From contig NZ_KE992963.1 in the NCBI RefSeq assembly GCF_000466485.1, positions 1 through 43,048 of the forward strand: DNA of 43,048 nucleotides, in the 5' to 3' direction. This document shows, piece after piece, positions 9,541 to 17,101 of this stretch. The DNA comes from [Clostridium] symbiosum ATCC 14940 (lineage in GTDB: Bacteria > Bacillota > Clostridia > Lachnospirales > Lachnospiraceae). The notes beneath the pieces were generated by a model. That model saw nothing but the letters and a program-made list of their open reading frames with translations. It made no database searches and had not been told where the DNA came from. The position numbers and the translations under genes were made by a program. Positions within the stretch are counted from its first letter, which is position 1. Each line of letters starts with the position of its first letter.

Positions 9541-10890
9541 TTATTTTCTTTGTTTCGGGTCAAATGCATCGCGCAGGCCGTCGCTGAACAGATTAAATGC
9601 CAAAATTGTGACAGAAATGGCGATGGCGGGCGTCAGCATCTGATAGGGGTAGACATAAATCCCGGGAAGGGCGTCGTTGCACAGCGTTCCCCAGGAGGCC
9701 ATCGGAGCCGAAACGCCGAGACCTACAAAACTCAAAAATGCTTCGGTAAAAATAGCATTCGGGATCTGCATGGCAATCGCAACCATGATAGCTCCCATCA
9801 TATTGGGGATAAGATGCTTAATAAATATGCGCTGTGTGGATGCGCCGAGAATTTTAGCCGCCAGAACAAACTCATTATTCTTTAAGCTGAGTACCTGTCC
9901 ACGGACGATGCGGGCCATTCTTACCCAGTAGGTCAGTCCCAGTGCAATAATAATGGATTTCATTCCCGGTCCTATCACGACCATGATGAGGATTACATAC
10001 AGCATCATGGGAACTGAATCCACCACGTCTACTATACGCATCATCACATTGTCCACCATACCGCCCTTATAGCCTGCAAAGCAGCCGTAAAAGACCCCGA
10101 TAAGGAAATTGACGAGGGCGGCGACGAACCCCACCGTCAACGACATCCTGGCGCCGTAGATGACGCGGATAAACAAATCGCGCCCGAGTGAATCGCTTCC
10201 CAGGATATATGTCTTATTCCTGAGCGTCCGCGTCTCAGTCAGAGGCTGTCCGTCATATGTAATGCTGCACTTGTCAACATCTTCCTCCAGGATTCTTTTG
10301 GCTTCCGCCAGCGAGACAAGCGTTCCCTCCTGTCCGCTGCCAAAATAAGAGGAAAGGTAAGGTGTCTTTGACACCGGTATACAGTCTCCCTCGGCATCCG
10401 AATATTTCTTCTCCAGTTTCCTGTATTCCTTTAGCGCCTGTGAATACATGCTGTAATCAATCGACAGTATTTTACCGTTCAAATCAAAGGTGCTTTTTCT
10501 GGCTATCGTATCCTTATAGACCGGCTCCAGCAGCTCCACCAGAGTTCCGTCTGCGGCAACCTCGACAACATCGTAATTCTGCGTGATATAGATATTCCGC
10601 TCATTGGCGTCATCCGACAGCGGATATACTTTGAGAACCGGCGGAATGTTCGACAGCGTCAGATTCTGTTCCTGATAGCTGTATTTCCAGAAAAAGGGGA
10701 TAAATATGGCGCCGAGTACCAGAATAACTATAACGATCATGGACAGCATTGCTGTTTTATTCTGTTTAAGCCGTCTCCATCCGTCCTGCAAAAAGGTCAG
10801 GCTGGGTTTTTCAATTTTATCTGAATGTTTTTCTCCTGATTCCAATGGCTCCCAAAGAGAGGCCGGAATCTGTTCTGCATTATTCGTCAT
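9541..10890 (-). CDS. oppC: Oligopeptide ABC transporter permease (OppC type) with large extracytoplasmic insertion
   Basis: A 449-residue inner-membrane permease. TM1 is at residues 48-67. The remaining membrane segments, with the permease coupling loop (EFVLAAKILGAS), occupy residues 240-449. Ordinary OppC proteins are near 300 residues; here about 135 extra residues (roughly 90-225) lie between TM1 and the conserved YILGSDSLGRDLF motif, on the outer face. I start at the ATG ending at 10890, which follows CTAGGAGAGAGAAG and begins MTNNAEQIP, rather than a longer frame that overlaps oppB. It forms a heterodimeric channel with OppB. Confidence 0.94.
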   Translation of the reverse strand: MTNNAEQIPASLWEPLESGEKHSDKIEKPSLTFLQDGWRRLKQNKTAMLSMIVIVILVLGAIFIPFFWKYSYQEQNLTLSNIPPVLKVYPLSDDANERNIYITQNYDVVEVAADGTLVELLEPVYKDTIARKSTFDLNGKILSIDYSMYSQALKEYRKLEKKYSDAEGDCIPVSKTPYLSSYFGSGQEGTLVSLAEAKRILEEDVDKCSITYDGQPLTETRTLRNKTYILGSDSLGRDLFIRVIYGARMSLTVGFVAALVNFLIGVFYGCFAGYKGGMVDNVMMRIVDVVDSVPMMLYVILIMVVIGPGMKSIIIALGLTYWVRMARIVRGQVLSLKNNEFVLAAKILGASTQRIFIKHLIPNMMGAIMVAIAMQIPNAIFTEAFLSFVGLGVSAPMASWGTLCNDALPGIYVYPYQMLTPAIAISVTILAFNLFSDGLRDAFDPKQRK

Positions 10891-10900
10891 CTTCTCTCTC

Positions 10901-11818
10901 CTAGTCATACTTAATTCTCGGGTCCACAAAGACATACAGGATGTCCACAATCAGCGTGCAGACTACCAGAAATACGGCAAAAAACACGGTAATTCCCATG
11001 ATAAGCGTATAATCCCTGCTCAGAATACTGGTTGTAAATAAACTGCCGATTCCGGGAATGCCAAATACTTTTTCTATTACAAAGGAGCCTGTGACCACCA
11101 TTGCCACCATGGGACCGATATACGTCACGACGGGAAGCACTGCATTTCTGAGCGCATGCCTGGTAACCACCTTAAACTCTGAGATCCCCTTTGCCCTCGC
11201 TGTCCTGATGTAGTCCTGGTTTAACTCTTCGATCATGGATGTACGCATCAGGCGGGTGACAAAGGCCATGGAAAACACGGAGGTAACCAGGACAGGGCCG
11301 ATGTATCCCTTCCAGTTTGCCACTCCAAAGGCCGGTACAAGCCCCAGGATTTTGCTGAATAAAAACAGATACAGCGTCGCAAACACAAAACTGGGGATGG
11401 TGGAACCGAGCGTGGATAAAACCATCAGAAAACGATCTACAAATTTGTTTTGGCGCAGCGCCGCCAGGATTCCGGCTGCGATGCCGAAGATAATAATGAG
11501 CACGGAGGAATAAATACCGATCCGGAGTGAATATGGAAAGCCTGCGGCAATAATCTCATTTGTGGAAAGCCCGACTTTGATGTATGAGATTCCAAAATCA
11601 CCGTGAAGGTAATCCGCCAGGTATTTCAGGTACCGCTCATATAACGGTCGATCAAGCCCATACTTTGCCAGCATGGCCTGTTTGAGTGTAACGTCTAAAA
11701 ACTTTTCCGAATCCAGAGGGCTGCCTGGAATTGCATTCATTAAGACGAATGTAATGGTCATAATAAACCATATCGTGATAAGAGCTGCCAGCACCCTCTT
11801 TACTATGTATCTGGCCAA
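10901..11818 (-). CDS. oppB: Oligopeptide ABC transporter permease (OppB type)
   Basis: A 305-residue permease beginning ARYIVKRVLAALITIWF, the usual OppB N-terminus with TM1. The conserved loop DLNQDYIRTARAKG appears here as ELNQDYIRTARAKG, followed by the family run HALRNAVLPVVTYIG. I choose the TTG at 11818 as start because it matches family length and has AAGGGAGG about 8 bases upstream; a longer frame adds 16 unlikely residues that pass through an intercistronic hairpin. The gene ends 10 bases before oppC. It forms the membrane channel with OppC. Confidence 0.92.
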   Translation of the reverse strand: MARYIVKRVLAALITIWFIMTITFVLMNAIPGSPLDSEKFLDVTLKQAMLAKYGLDRPLYERYLKYLADYLHGDFGISYIKVGLSTNEIIAAGFPYSLRIGIYSSVLIIIFGIAAGILAALRQNKFVDRFLMVLSTLGSTIPSFVFATLYLFLFSKILGLVPAFGVANWKGYIGPVLVTSVFSMAFVTRLMRTSMIEELNQDYIRTARAKGISEFKVVTRHALRNAVLPVVTYIGPMVAMVVTGSFVIEKVFGIPGIGSLFTTSILSRDYTLIMGITVFFAVFLVVCTLIVDILYVFVDPRIKYD

Positions 11819-11845
11819 ACCGATCCCTCCCTTAAAAGCAACCGG

Positions 11846-11910
11846 GAGCGCCCGCCCTGCGGGCACTCCTGATTTACTTTTGTAACAGTTCTGACATCAT
11901 GAACTGTTAC
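11846..11910 (-). repeat. Two hairpins between oppA and oppB
   Basis: Two inverted repeats fill the oppA-oppB gap. The first read after oppA is 11882-11891 pairing with 11901-11910 (GTAACAGTTC/GAACTGTTAC, 10 bp perfect, 9-base loop). The second is 11846-11855 pairing with 11859-11868 (GC-rich, 10 pairs with one G-U in the minus-strand RNA, 3-base loop). Neither has a strong U-run. Such structures usually protect or partially terminate the solute-binding-protein mRNA so that it outnumbers the channel; that role is inference. The first also belongs to the GTTACTGTTC palindrome family of this window. Confidence 0.7.
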
Positions 11911-11922
11911 CTACTGTTACCA

Positions 11923-13665
11923 TTAATCTACAAATTCCGCATTTCTGAATAACCAGTTGCCGGTCTTGGAAAATTCCACATTGGCAACGACATCTTCGTT
12001 AATCAGCGCTTTAAGCACATAGTAATAGATTGGACACGCCGGGGCCTCTTCCATCAGAACCGCCTCTGCTTCCATCCACAGCTCATCGCGTTCGCTGCCC
12101 TGTGCGGCCATTGCAGCCTGGTAAGCGTCTTCAAAAGCTTTTTGCCCCGGATTCAAAATATGATCATGGGGTGCGCTCGGATGCTCCGCATATCTCCACT
12201 GCGCATAACAGCCGGAATCAAGCTTAAACTGTTTCATCATCTGGCTGGCGTCATAGTATCCGGCGCTCCAGCCAGACAGGCTGATATCATATTTACCGTC
12301 AGCCTTTGTCTGTAAGGCTACGCTCTTATCCTCATTGCGCAGCTTGACGTCAATATTAAGATTGTCCTTCCACATCTGCTGAATCGCTTCACAAATCTTC
12401 TTATCACTTTCTCCTGTGTAGTATAAAAGCTCCAGCTCCGGGAATCCTTCTCCGTCCGGGAAACCGGCTTCGGCGAGAAGCTGTTTTGCCGTATCTACGT
12501 CGGCTGAATCAGGAGAAATTCCATATGCCGGCTCAGGCAGGCCGCCTGCCTGTACGGTGCGGTAAGAACTGCCGTCCGTCTTCTGTGTTGTAATCGGAAG
12601 AAAACCGCTGGCGGGAATCTCACCGGAGCGTGTAATCTGATCCGTGATTAATTTACGGTTGATGGCAAGTGTCAGCGCACGGCGGACCCTTACGTCACTG
12701 ACCGGATCCCTGTCCACGTTAAAGTCCAGGTATTTTGTTCCGGTAAGCGGGGATACGTACAGATTGGGATCCTCAGCCAGCAGTGTCGGTATTTCTTCGG
12801 CCGGAATTACCTCCGTACAGTGAATGTCGCCCGCCTTATAGCCCTGCAGGGACGTATTCTCATCATTTACCATAATTCCTTTAATAGCAGGCATCTTAAT
12901 GCTGTCCGCATCATAATATTCGTCGTTCTTGACCATCAGGATATGAGAGCCTATCTGATATTCGGCGAGCTTGAAAGCGCCGTTACAGATAAATGTCTCC
13001 GGGCGTTTTTCCCAGCCTTCGCCTAAATCAACGCACTTCTTGTTAACGGGACAGTAGATATCGGCGGAAATACGGTTTAAAAAGAACGGAGCCGGATTTT
13101 TCAGTACTACCTCAAACGTATAATCATCCAGGGCTCTGGCCATAACCTCATCCGCGGTTCCCGTTCCCGCCAGATACTCGGCCGCACCGACCACGTAATC
13201 CGTTACACCGGCCGCAGAAGGAGACGCAACCGACGGGTCACACAGACGTTTCCAGGTATACTCAAAATCATTGGCAGTCAGCGGAGTGCCGTCCGACCAG
13301 TTAGATTTTCTCAGATGAAACGTATAGGTCAGTCCATCGTCGGAGACATCCCAGGACTCGGCCACACCCGGCTCAATACCGTCTGCACTCTGCCTGGTCA
13401 GTCCCTCAAACATCGAAATTGTTATGTACTCGGAAAGAGTCTCCGAGCTGAGGGTGGGATCCCAGGTTTTAGGCTCATTTCCCATATTCCACACCAATGC
13501 TTCCGGATGATCTGCCGACGGTTCGGCGGCAGGCTCCCCGGCTGACTCTGCGGAAACCGGAGCAGATGATGCGGGGGCCTCTGTCGTCTTCTGGCTGCAC
13601 CCTGCCAACAAGCCTCCGAGTGCTGCAATTGCTAAAATACCGGTGAATAAACTGCGTTTTTTCAT
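11923..13665 (-). CDS. oppA: Peptide-binding lipoprotein of an ABC importer (OppA, SBP family 5)
   Basis: A 580-residue extracellular solute-binding lipoprotein. The signal peptide is MKKRSLFTGILAIAALGG with lipobox LLAGC, so C23 is lipidated. A Ser/Ala/Glu-rich linker follows to about residue 55, and then the SBP_bac_5 fold (WNMGNEPKTWDP, LTYTFHLRKSNWSDGTPLTANDF). It captures peptides for OppBCDF. The ATG at 13665 has AAAGGAGGATTTT upstream and is the first gene of the ten-gene operon. Transcription should start near 13730 from the sigma-54 promoter. The fold does not tell which peptides are bound; operon partners suggest peptides with D-residues. Confidence 0.95.
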   Translation of the reverse strand: MKKRSLFTGILAIAALGGLLAGCSQKTTEAPASSAPVSAESAGEPAAEPSADHPEALVWNMGNEPKTWDPTLSSETLSEYITISMFEGLTRQSADGIEPGVAESWDVSDDGLTYTFHLRKSNWSDGTPLTANDFEYTWKRLCDPSVASPSAAGVTDYVVGAAEYLAGTGTADEVMARALDDYTFEVVLKNPAPFFLNRISADIYCPVNKKCVDLGEGWEKRPETFICNGAFKLAEYQIGSHILMVKNDEYYDADSIKMPAIKGIMVNDENTSLQGYKAGDIHCTEVIPAEEIPTLLAEDPNLYVSPLTGTKYLDFNVDRDPVSDVRVRRALTLAINRKLITDQITRSGEIPASGFLPITTQKTDGSSYRTVQAGGLPEPAYGISPDSADVDTAKQLLAEAGFPDGEGFPELELLYYTGESDKKICEAIQQMWKDNLNIDVKLRNEDKSVALQTKADGKYDISLSGWSAGYYDASQMMKQFKLDSGCYAQWRYAEHPSAPHDHILNPGQKAFEDAYQAAMAAQGSERDELWMEAEAVLMEEAPACPIYYYVLKALINEDVVANVEFSKTGNWLFRNAEFVD

Positions 13666-13741
13666 AAAATCCTCCTTTATTAATTTATGCTGACGGAAAC
13701 CGCTCTTAGTTTCCTGGCCATCACTTATGTTTTATAAACAA

Positions 13742-13756
13742 GCAATTTATGTGCCA
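13742..13756 (-). promoter_or_regulatory. Sigma-54 (-24/-12) promoter of the opp/D-peptide operon
   Basis: Minus-strand TGGCACATAAATTGC matches the sigma-54 consensus TGGCAC-N5-TTGC exactly at the conserved positions. It lies 77 bases upstream of the oppA ATG and predicts a start near 13730. The activator encoded at 120-2195 is the likely partner. Upstream, TGTAAAT recurs at 13762-13768, 13780-13786 and 13802-13808 (plus-strand reading), possible activator or bending sites. Confidence 0.85.
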
Positions 13757-13878
13757 ATTCCTGTAAATTTAAATAGTTTTGTAAATTATTTTGTATTTTT
13801 ATGTAAATATTGTTTTTATTTGTTGTTTCTGTACTTCCGTCAGCACTTTTTCAGTATAAAAATTCTCCTATATATTTA

Positions 13879-13955
13879 AAAAACGGCTGATTCGCCAATT
13901 AAATGGTTATTAAATATAAAATAATAACCATTTAATTGGCGAATCAGCCGTTTAA
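13879..13955 (-). terminator. Perfect 32-bp inverted repeat, probable terminator of the minus-strand operon upstream
   Basis: Positions 13881-13912 pair perfectly with 13922-13953 around a 9-base AT loop. Reading on the minus strand the stem is followed by six T residues, so it can act as an intrinsic terminator for the 14039-14305 gene and shield the oppA promoter. A 32-bp mismatch-free stem is unusually long for this. The 373-base gap 13666-14038 also holds a smaller hairpin (13981-13994 with 14002-14019), the oppA sigma-54 promoter and three TGTAAAT repeats; no gene is supported there. Confidence 0.7.
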
Positions 13956-14038
13956 AGTACAGCTGTCCGAAACAGGCATATGCACAGAAACGGTAAAAAA
14001 CACCGTTTCGCGCTGTGCACCGCAAACCCGATCCCTGC

Positions 14039-14305
14039 CTACTCTTCCAGCACCTGGATTTCCAGATAATCAAAATCAATCGATTCAATAAAATTATCAC
14101 TGGTAAACCTGGCCTTGTCGTGGCGTTTAAATTCTTCGACCGTAGCGTCCAGCCAGACAGGATGGCCCAAATCAAACTGGTAACACAGTTGATCCATGGC
14201 ATCGAAAATCATGGCCGTTCTGGACATGGTATAGTCACTGTTGCAGATGACCGCATCCTGCAGCATTCTGTTATCTTTAAATATTTTTCCCCACAAGCGG
14301 AACAT
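14039..14305 (-). CDS. Small conserved clostridial protein of unknown function
   Basis: An 88-residue acidic protein beginning MFRLWGKIFKDN and ending DYLEIQVLEE. I recognise the general pattern (FRLWGKIFK at the start, DLxxPxW and RFTxDNFIExIDFDYLEIQ later) from Lachnospiraceae proteins but know no function. No membrane segment, cysteines of note or signal peptide. The start at 14305 follows AAGGAGA with good spacing; the longer frame adds only six residues without a ribosome site. It follows the symporter gene by 42 bases and is probably the third gene of the malY-symporter transcript. Confidence 0.8.
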   Translation of the reverse strand: MFRLWGKIFKDNRMLQDAVICNSDYTMSRTAMIFDAMDQLCYQFDLGHPVWLDATVEEFKRHDKARFTSDNFIESIDFDYLEIQVLEE

Positions 14306-14347
14306 GGCAGGTCTCCTTTGCACTTCTTTTGTTATTTTATATTATTA

Positions 14348-15595
14348 TCAGCCTTCTTCCGGCGCTCTGTCCATCCAGTCCCTGCCCTCTACCAGCCTTG
14401 TAACCATCATGGACGCAACGGTATCTCCCGTTGCATTGATCCAGGTAGCCGGAGGGTCTACGAGGAATCCGATTGTCGCAATAATCGGAAATGCCTCCGG
14501 CGGGAATCCGAACAGGTTTACAATGAGCATCTCACCAATCAGTCCGCCGCCGGGGACGCCGGACATGACGACGCCTCCCAAAATCGCAATACAGACACAG
14601 GTAATATAGGTTCCGATTCCGGAAAAATCCTGGCCGAATATTCCGAATAAAAACGATATCTTTAAGATCGAGGACAGACATGTTCCATCCATATGCATTG
14701 TTGCTCCAATCGGAAGCACAATATCCCTGATGTCTTTCGGAACGCCGATGGTTTTTGCAGCATCCAGATTGACCGGAAGCGTGGCGATGGAGCTCTGGGT
14801 AGCCAGTGATGTCACCGACGCATTTAAAATGTTTTTAAAAAACTTCCTGGTGCCCGGCCTTCCCCCTGCAAAATAAGAGTATGCGGCAAATGCGGCAAAG
14901 AAATACACAACGCAGAGCGGATAGTAGATAATCATCGCTTTTGCATAGGAGCCCAACAGCTGAGGTCCAAACTCACCAATCAGGGCCGCAAAATAGGCTC
15001 CAAGGCCGATGGGCGCATAGTACATTATCAAAGAAATCATCTTCATCATAACTGCCGAGAGCGCTTCCAGCCCTTTTGCAACCATACTGTTATTATCCTT
15101 CCCCGTCAGGCTCACACATACTCCAAACAGGACGGAAAAACAGATCAGCGGAAGCATGTTTGCTTTGGAGAGCAGTCCGGCAAAATCATTCACCGTAAGC
15201 GCCTTTACAATCTGTTCGCCCAGATTGACGCTGTCTAAGGCTTCCGGAGCGGTCAGCGCTATATTGACACCCTCAGCCGGCGGAAATAATTTTACCATAA
15301 CAATGATAACAACAGATGCAATCGCACCCGTCACGATGAAAACCCCCAGCATATAGCCAAGAATCTTTCCCAGGCGCCTCATACTGAGCATATTTCCCAC
15401 AGCGCTCGATATGGTTATAAACACCAGGGGAACAACCGCACAGAACATCAGGTTAATGAATATGTCCCCGAAGGGCTTTAATATTGTTGCCTTCTCGCCA
15501 AATACGAGACCGATGATACTTCCGATTGCTATACCTGCAATCAATGTAAGAGGAAAACGGTAGTTCTCCCAAAATGTGGATTTATTTTTCTCCAT
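14348..15595 (-). CDS. Dicarboxylate/amino acid:cation symporter (DAACS family)
   Basis: A 415-residue membrane protein of the GltP/DctA family, which imports dicarboxylates, glutamate/aspartate or small neutral amino acids with Na+ or H+. Family signatures are the serine-rich hairpin TSLATQSSIATLP, the second hairpin GVPGGGLIGEML and the substrate/cation motif. The last reads HMDGT where many members have NMDGT. The start is the ATG at 15595 after AGGAGGTATGGGGG; an upstream extension of 34 residues overlaps the C-S lyase gene and is not credible. It is co-transcribed with the MalY-type lyase 70 bases upstream. Substrate is not predictable, though the lyase suggests an amino acid. Confidence 0.93.
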   Translation of the reverse strand: MEKNKSTFWENYRFPLTLIAGIAIGSIIGLVFGEKATILKPFGDIFINLMFCAVVPLVFITISSAVGNMLSMRRLGKILGYMLGVFIVTGAIASVVIIVMVKLFPPAEGVNIALTAPEALDSVNLGEQIVKALTVNDFAGLLSKANMLPLICFSVLFGVCVSLTGKDNNSMVAKGLEALSAVMMKMISLIMYYAPIGLGAYFAALIGEFGPQLLGSYAKAMIIYYPLCVVYFFAAFAAYSYFAGGRPGTRKFFKNILNASVTSLATQSSIATLPVNLDAAKTIGVPKDIRDIVLPIGATMHMDGTCLSSILKISFLFGIFGQDFSGIGTYITCVCIAILGGVVMSGVPGGGLIGEMLIVNLFGFPPEAFPIIATIGFLVDPPATWINATGDTVASMMVTRLVEGRDWMDRAPEEG

Positions 15596-15665
15596 CCCCC
15601 ATACCTCCTGATCTGTCTGATTGCTGCAGTTCAGCCTTCGGCCAAACTGCAGCAAATGATGCTCC

Positions 15666-16847
15666 CTATAACGCGCGCTCCCGGCAAACGGCGGCATTCA
15701 GCTGCTCCATTGCCTTTTCCAGTATCTTTCTGGGGCAGGCCGTATTCAGGCGCATATATCCGCTCAGCTCCCGGTCAAAATCACAGCCCGCATTTAATCC
15801 GATGCCTGCTTCCTCTATCATAAAACGGTTTAATTCTTCATCTGTTTTACCAAGGCCGCGGCAATCCAGCCACATAAGATAGGTACATTCCGGAATATTG
15901 GCTTTTATCTCCGGAATATTCTTATCACAGTAATCCCGGACATATTTGACATTCCCTTCCAAATAAGTCAGAAGCTGGTCAAGCCATTCTTCACCTTCGT
16001 TATAGGCAGCCATTGACGCTACAAGACTGAAGCAGTTATTCCTGTGTATCTCCAGGCTGTGCCAGAATTTTTCGAATTTGTCCTTCTCCTCCCGGTTGTT
16101 AAAAATAACGGAGGACGCCTGAAGTCCAGCCAGGTTAAACGTCTTGCTGACTGCCGTACAGGTGATGGTGACAGCGGCAATTTCCGGCGAAATCGAAGCA
16201 ATCGGCGTATGGCGGTTCCCCCACAGCATCAGGTCGGCATGAATCTCATCGGAAAGAATCGGAACCCGGTATGTAACGCAGAGATCCCCCATCCTTTTTA
16301 ACTCTTCCCGGGTCCAGGACCGCCCTACCGGGTTCTGCGGGTTGCTCAGGATAAATGCCTTTGGCCCCTGCTTCAGCTTTTCCTCAAAATCCCGGAAATC
16401 AATCTCATAACGGCCGTCCTCCACGGTCAGACGGTTTGTCAGCACCACCCTGCCTGCATTTTCCACAATCTCATAGAATTCTGGATATACCGGAGGCTGA
16501 ACCAGAATCAAATCTCCTTCGCTGCTGAACTGCCGCACCAGAGCCGCCAGTGAAGGCACTACTCCGCAGTTAAAGCTCAAAAGCGATTTGTCCACTTCCC
16601 AGCCGTTCCTTCTCTTCTGCCATCCGGCAAGGGCATCCCAATATTCCCCGGGCCTGGAAACATAGCCAAAAATACCCTGATGCGCCTTGTCGGCCAGAGC
16701 ATCCTCGATCGGCTTTGCCACACGGAAATCCATATCGGCAATCCACAGTGGTATCACGTCTTGCGTTCCGAACTTTTTAATTCTTTCGTCATACTTGGCA
16801 GCATTATTGTGAGTTCTGTCAATTATCTCATCAAAATTATAAATCAC
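15666..16847 (-). CDS. MalY/PatB-type PLP C-S beta-lyase (aminotransferase-like)
   Basis: A 393-residue fold-type I PLP enzyme of the MalY/PatB group, which splits cystathionine, cystine or cysteine conjugates to pyruvate, ammonia and a thiol. The N-terminus matches the family (DERIKKFGTQDVIPLWIADMDF). SNPQNPVGRSW is at 168-178, and the Schiff-base lysine is K235 in SKTFNLAGLQ. The start is GTG at 16847 with GGGAGG upstream; an overlapping ATG at 16849 is out of frame. A TTGTGA-17-TATACT promoter lies 25 bases upstream. It leads a probable operon with the symporter. Confidence 0.92.
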   Translation of the reverse strand: MIYNFDEIIDRTHNNAAKYDERIKKFGTQDVIPLWIADMDFRVAKPIEDALADKAHQGIFGYVSRPGEYWDALAGWQKRRNGWEVDKSLLSFNCGVVPSLAALVRQFSSEGDLILVQPPVYPEFYEIVENAGRVVLTNRLTVEDGRYEIDFRDFEEKLKQGPKAFILSNPQNPVGRSWTREELKRMGDLCVTYRVPILSDEIHADLMLWGNRHTPIASISPEIAAVTITCTAVSKTFNLAGLQASSVIFNNREEKDKFEKFWHSLEIHRNNCFSLVASMAAYNEGEEWLDQLLTYLEGNVKYVRDYCDKNIPEIKANIPECTYLMWLDCRGLGKTDEELNRFMIEEAGIGLNAGCDFDRELSGYMRLNTACPRKILEKAMEQLNAAVCRERAL

Positions 16848-16871
16848 ATCAACCGCCTCCCTTCTTTTTAT

Positions 16872-16900
16872 AGTATATCAAGTTCAGTGTCCATTCACAA
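16872..16900 (-). promoter_or_regulatory. Sigma-70-type promoter of the malY-symporter operon
   Basis: Minus-strand TTGTGA (16895-16900), 17-base spacer, TATACT (16872-16877). It predicts a start near 16865 and a leader of only about 18 bases that contains the ribosome site. Confidence 0.65.
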
Positions 16901-16931
16901 CGTAAACTTTAGCCGGTTCAGAAACCGGAAG

Positions 16932-16978
16932 GTTACTGTTCGGACCATGCCGCTTTTGGGCATGGTCCGAACAGTAAC
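16932..16978. repeat. 20-bp perfect palindromic hairpin, GTTACTGTTC family
   Basis: GTTACTGTTCGGACCATGCC at 16932-16951 pairs perfectly with 16959-16978 around the loop GCTTTTG. It is flanked by two short hairpins (CCGGTT/AACCGG at 16913-16928 and GGTTC/GAACC near 16985-17000). The same core, with compensatory changes, recurs at 24247-24300. It lies between the divergent malY and HD-GYP promoters and lacks U-runs, so it is more likely a dispersed repeat than a terminator. Confidence 0.8.
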
Positions 16979-16992
16979 TTTGGAGGTTCCGC

Positions 16993-17021
16993 TTGAACCC
17001 CCGGCCCGCCTATGCTAAAAT
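16993..17021 (+). promoter_or_regulatory. Promoter of the HD-GYP gene
   Basis: TTGAAC (16993-16998), 17-base spacer, TAAAAT (17016-17021) with an extended TGC immediately before it. It predicts a start near 17028 and a leader of about 74 bases. Confidence 0.6.
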
Positions 17022-17101
17022 CAAAGGTATCAATTATTACGTATTATAGAATGGAAAATTTCAGAAATGGGCAGGGATCTGCTGCCCGGGAAGGCATTCA
17101 T

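Noticed and set aside
13876-14202. Open frame on the minus strand across the long inverted repeat (108 codons)
   Set aside because: It overlaps the better-supported 88-residue gene, has no ribosome site, and its end is encoded by the palindrome.
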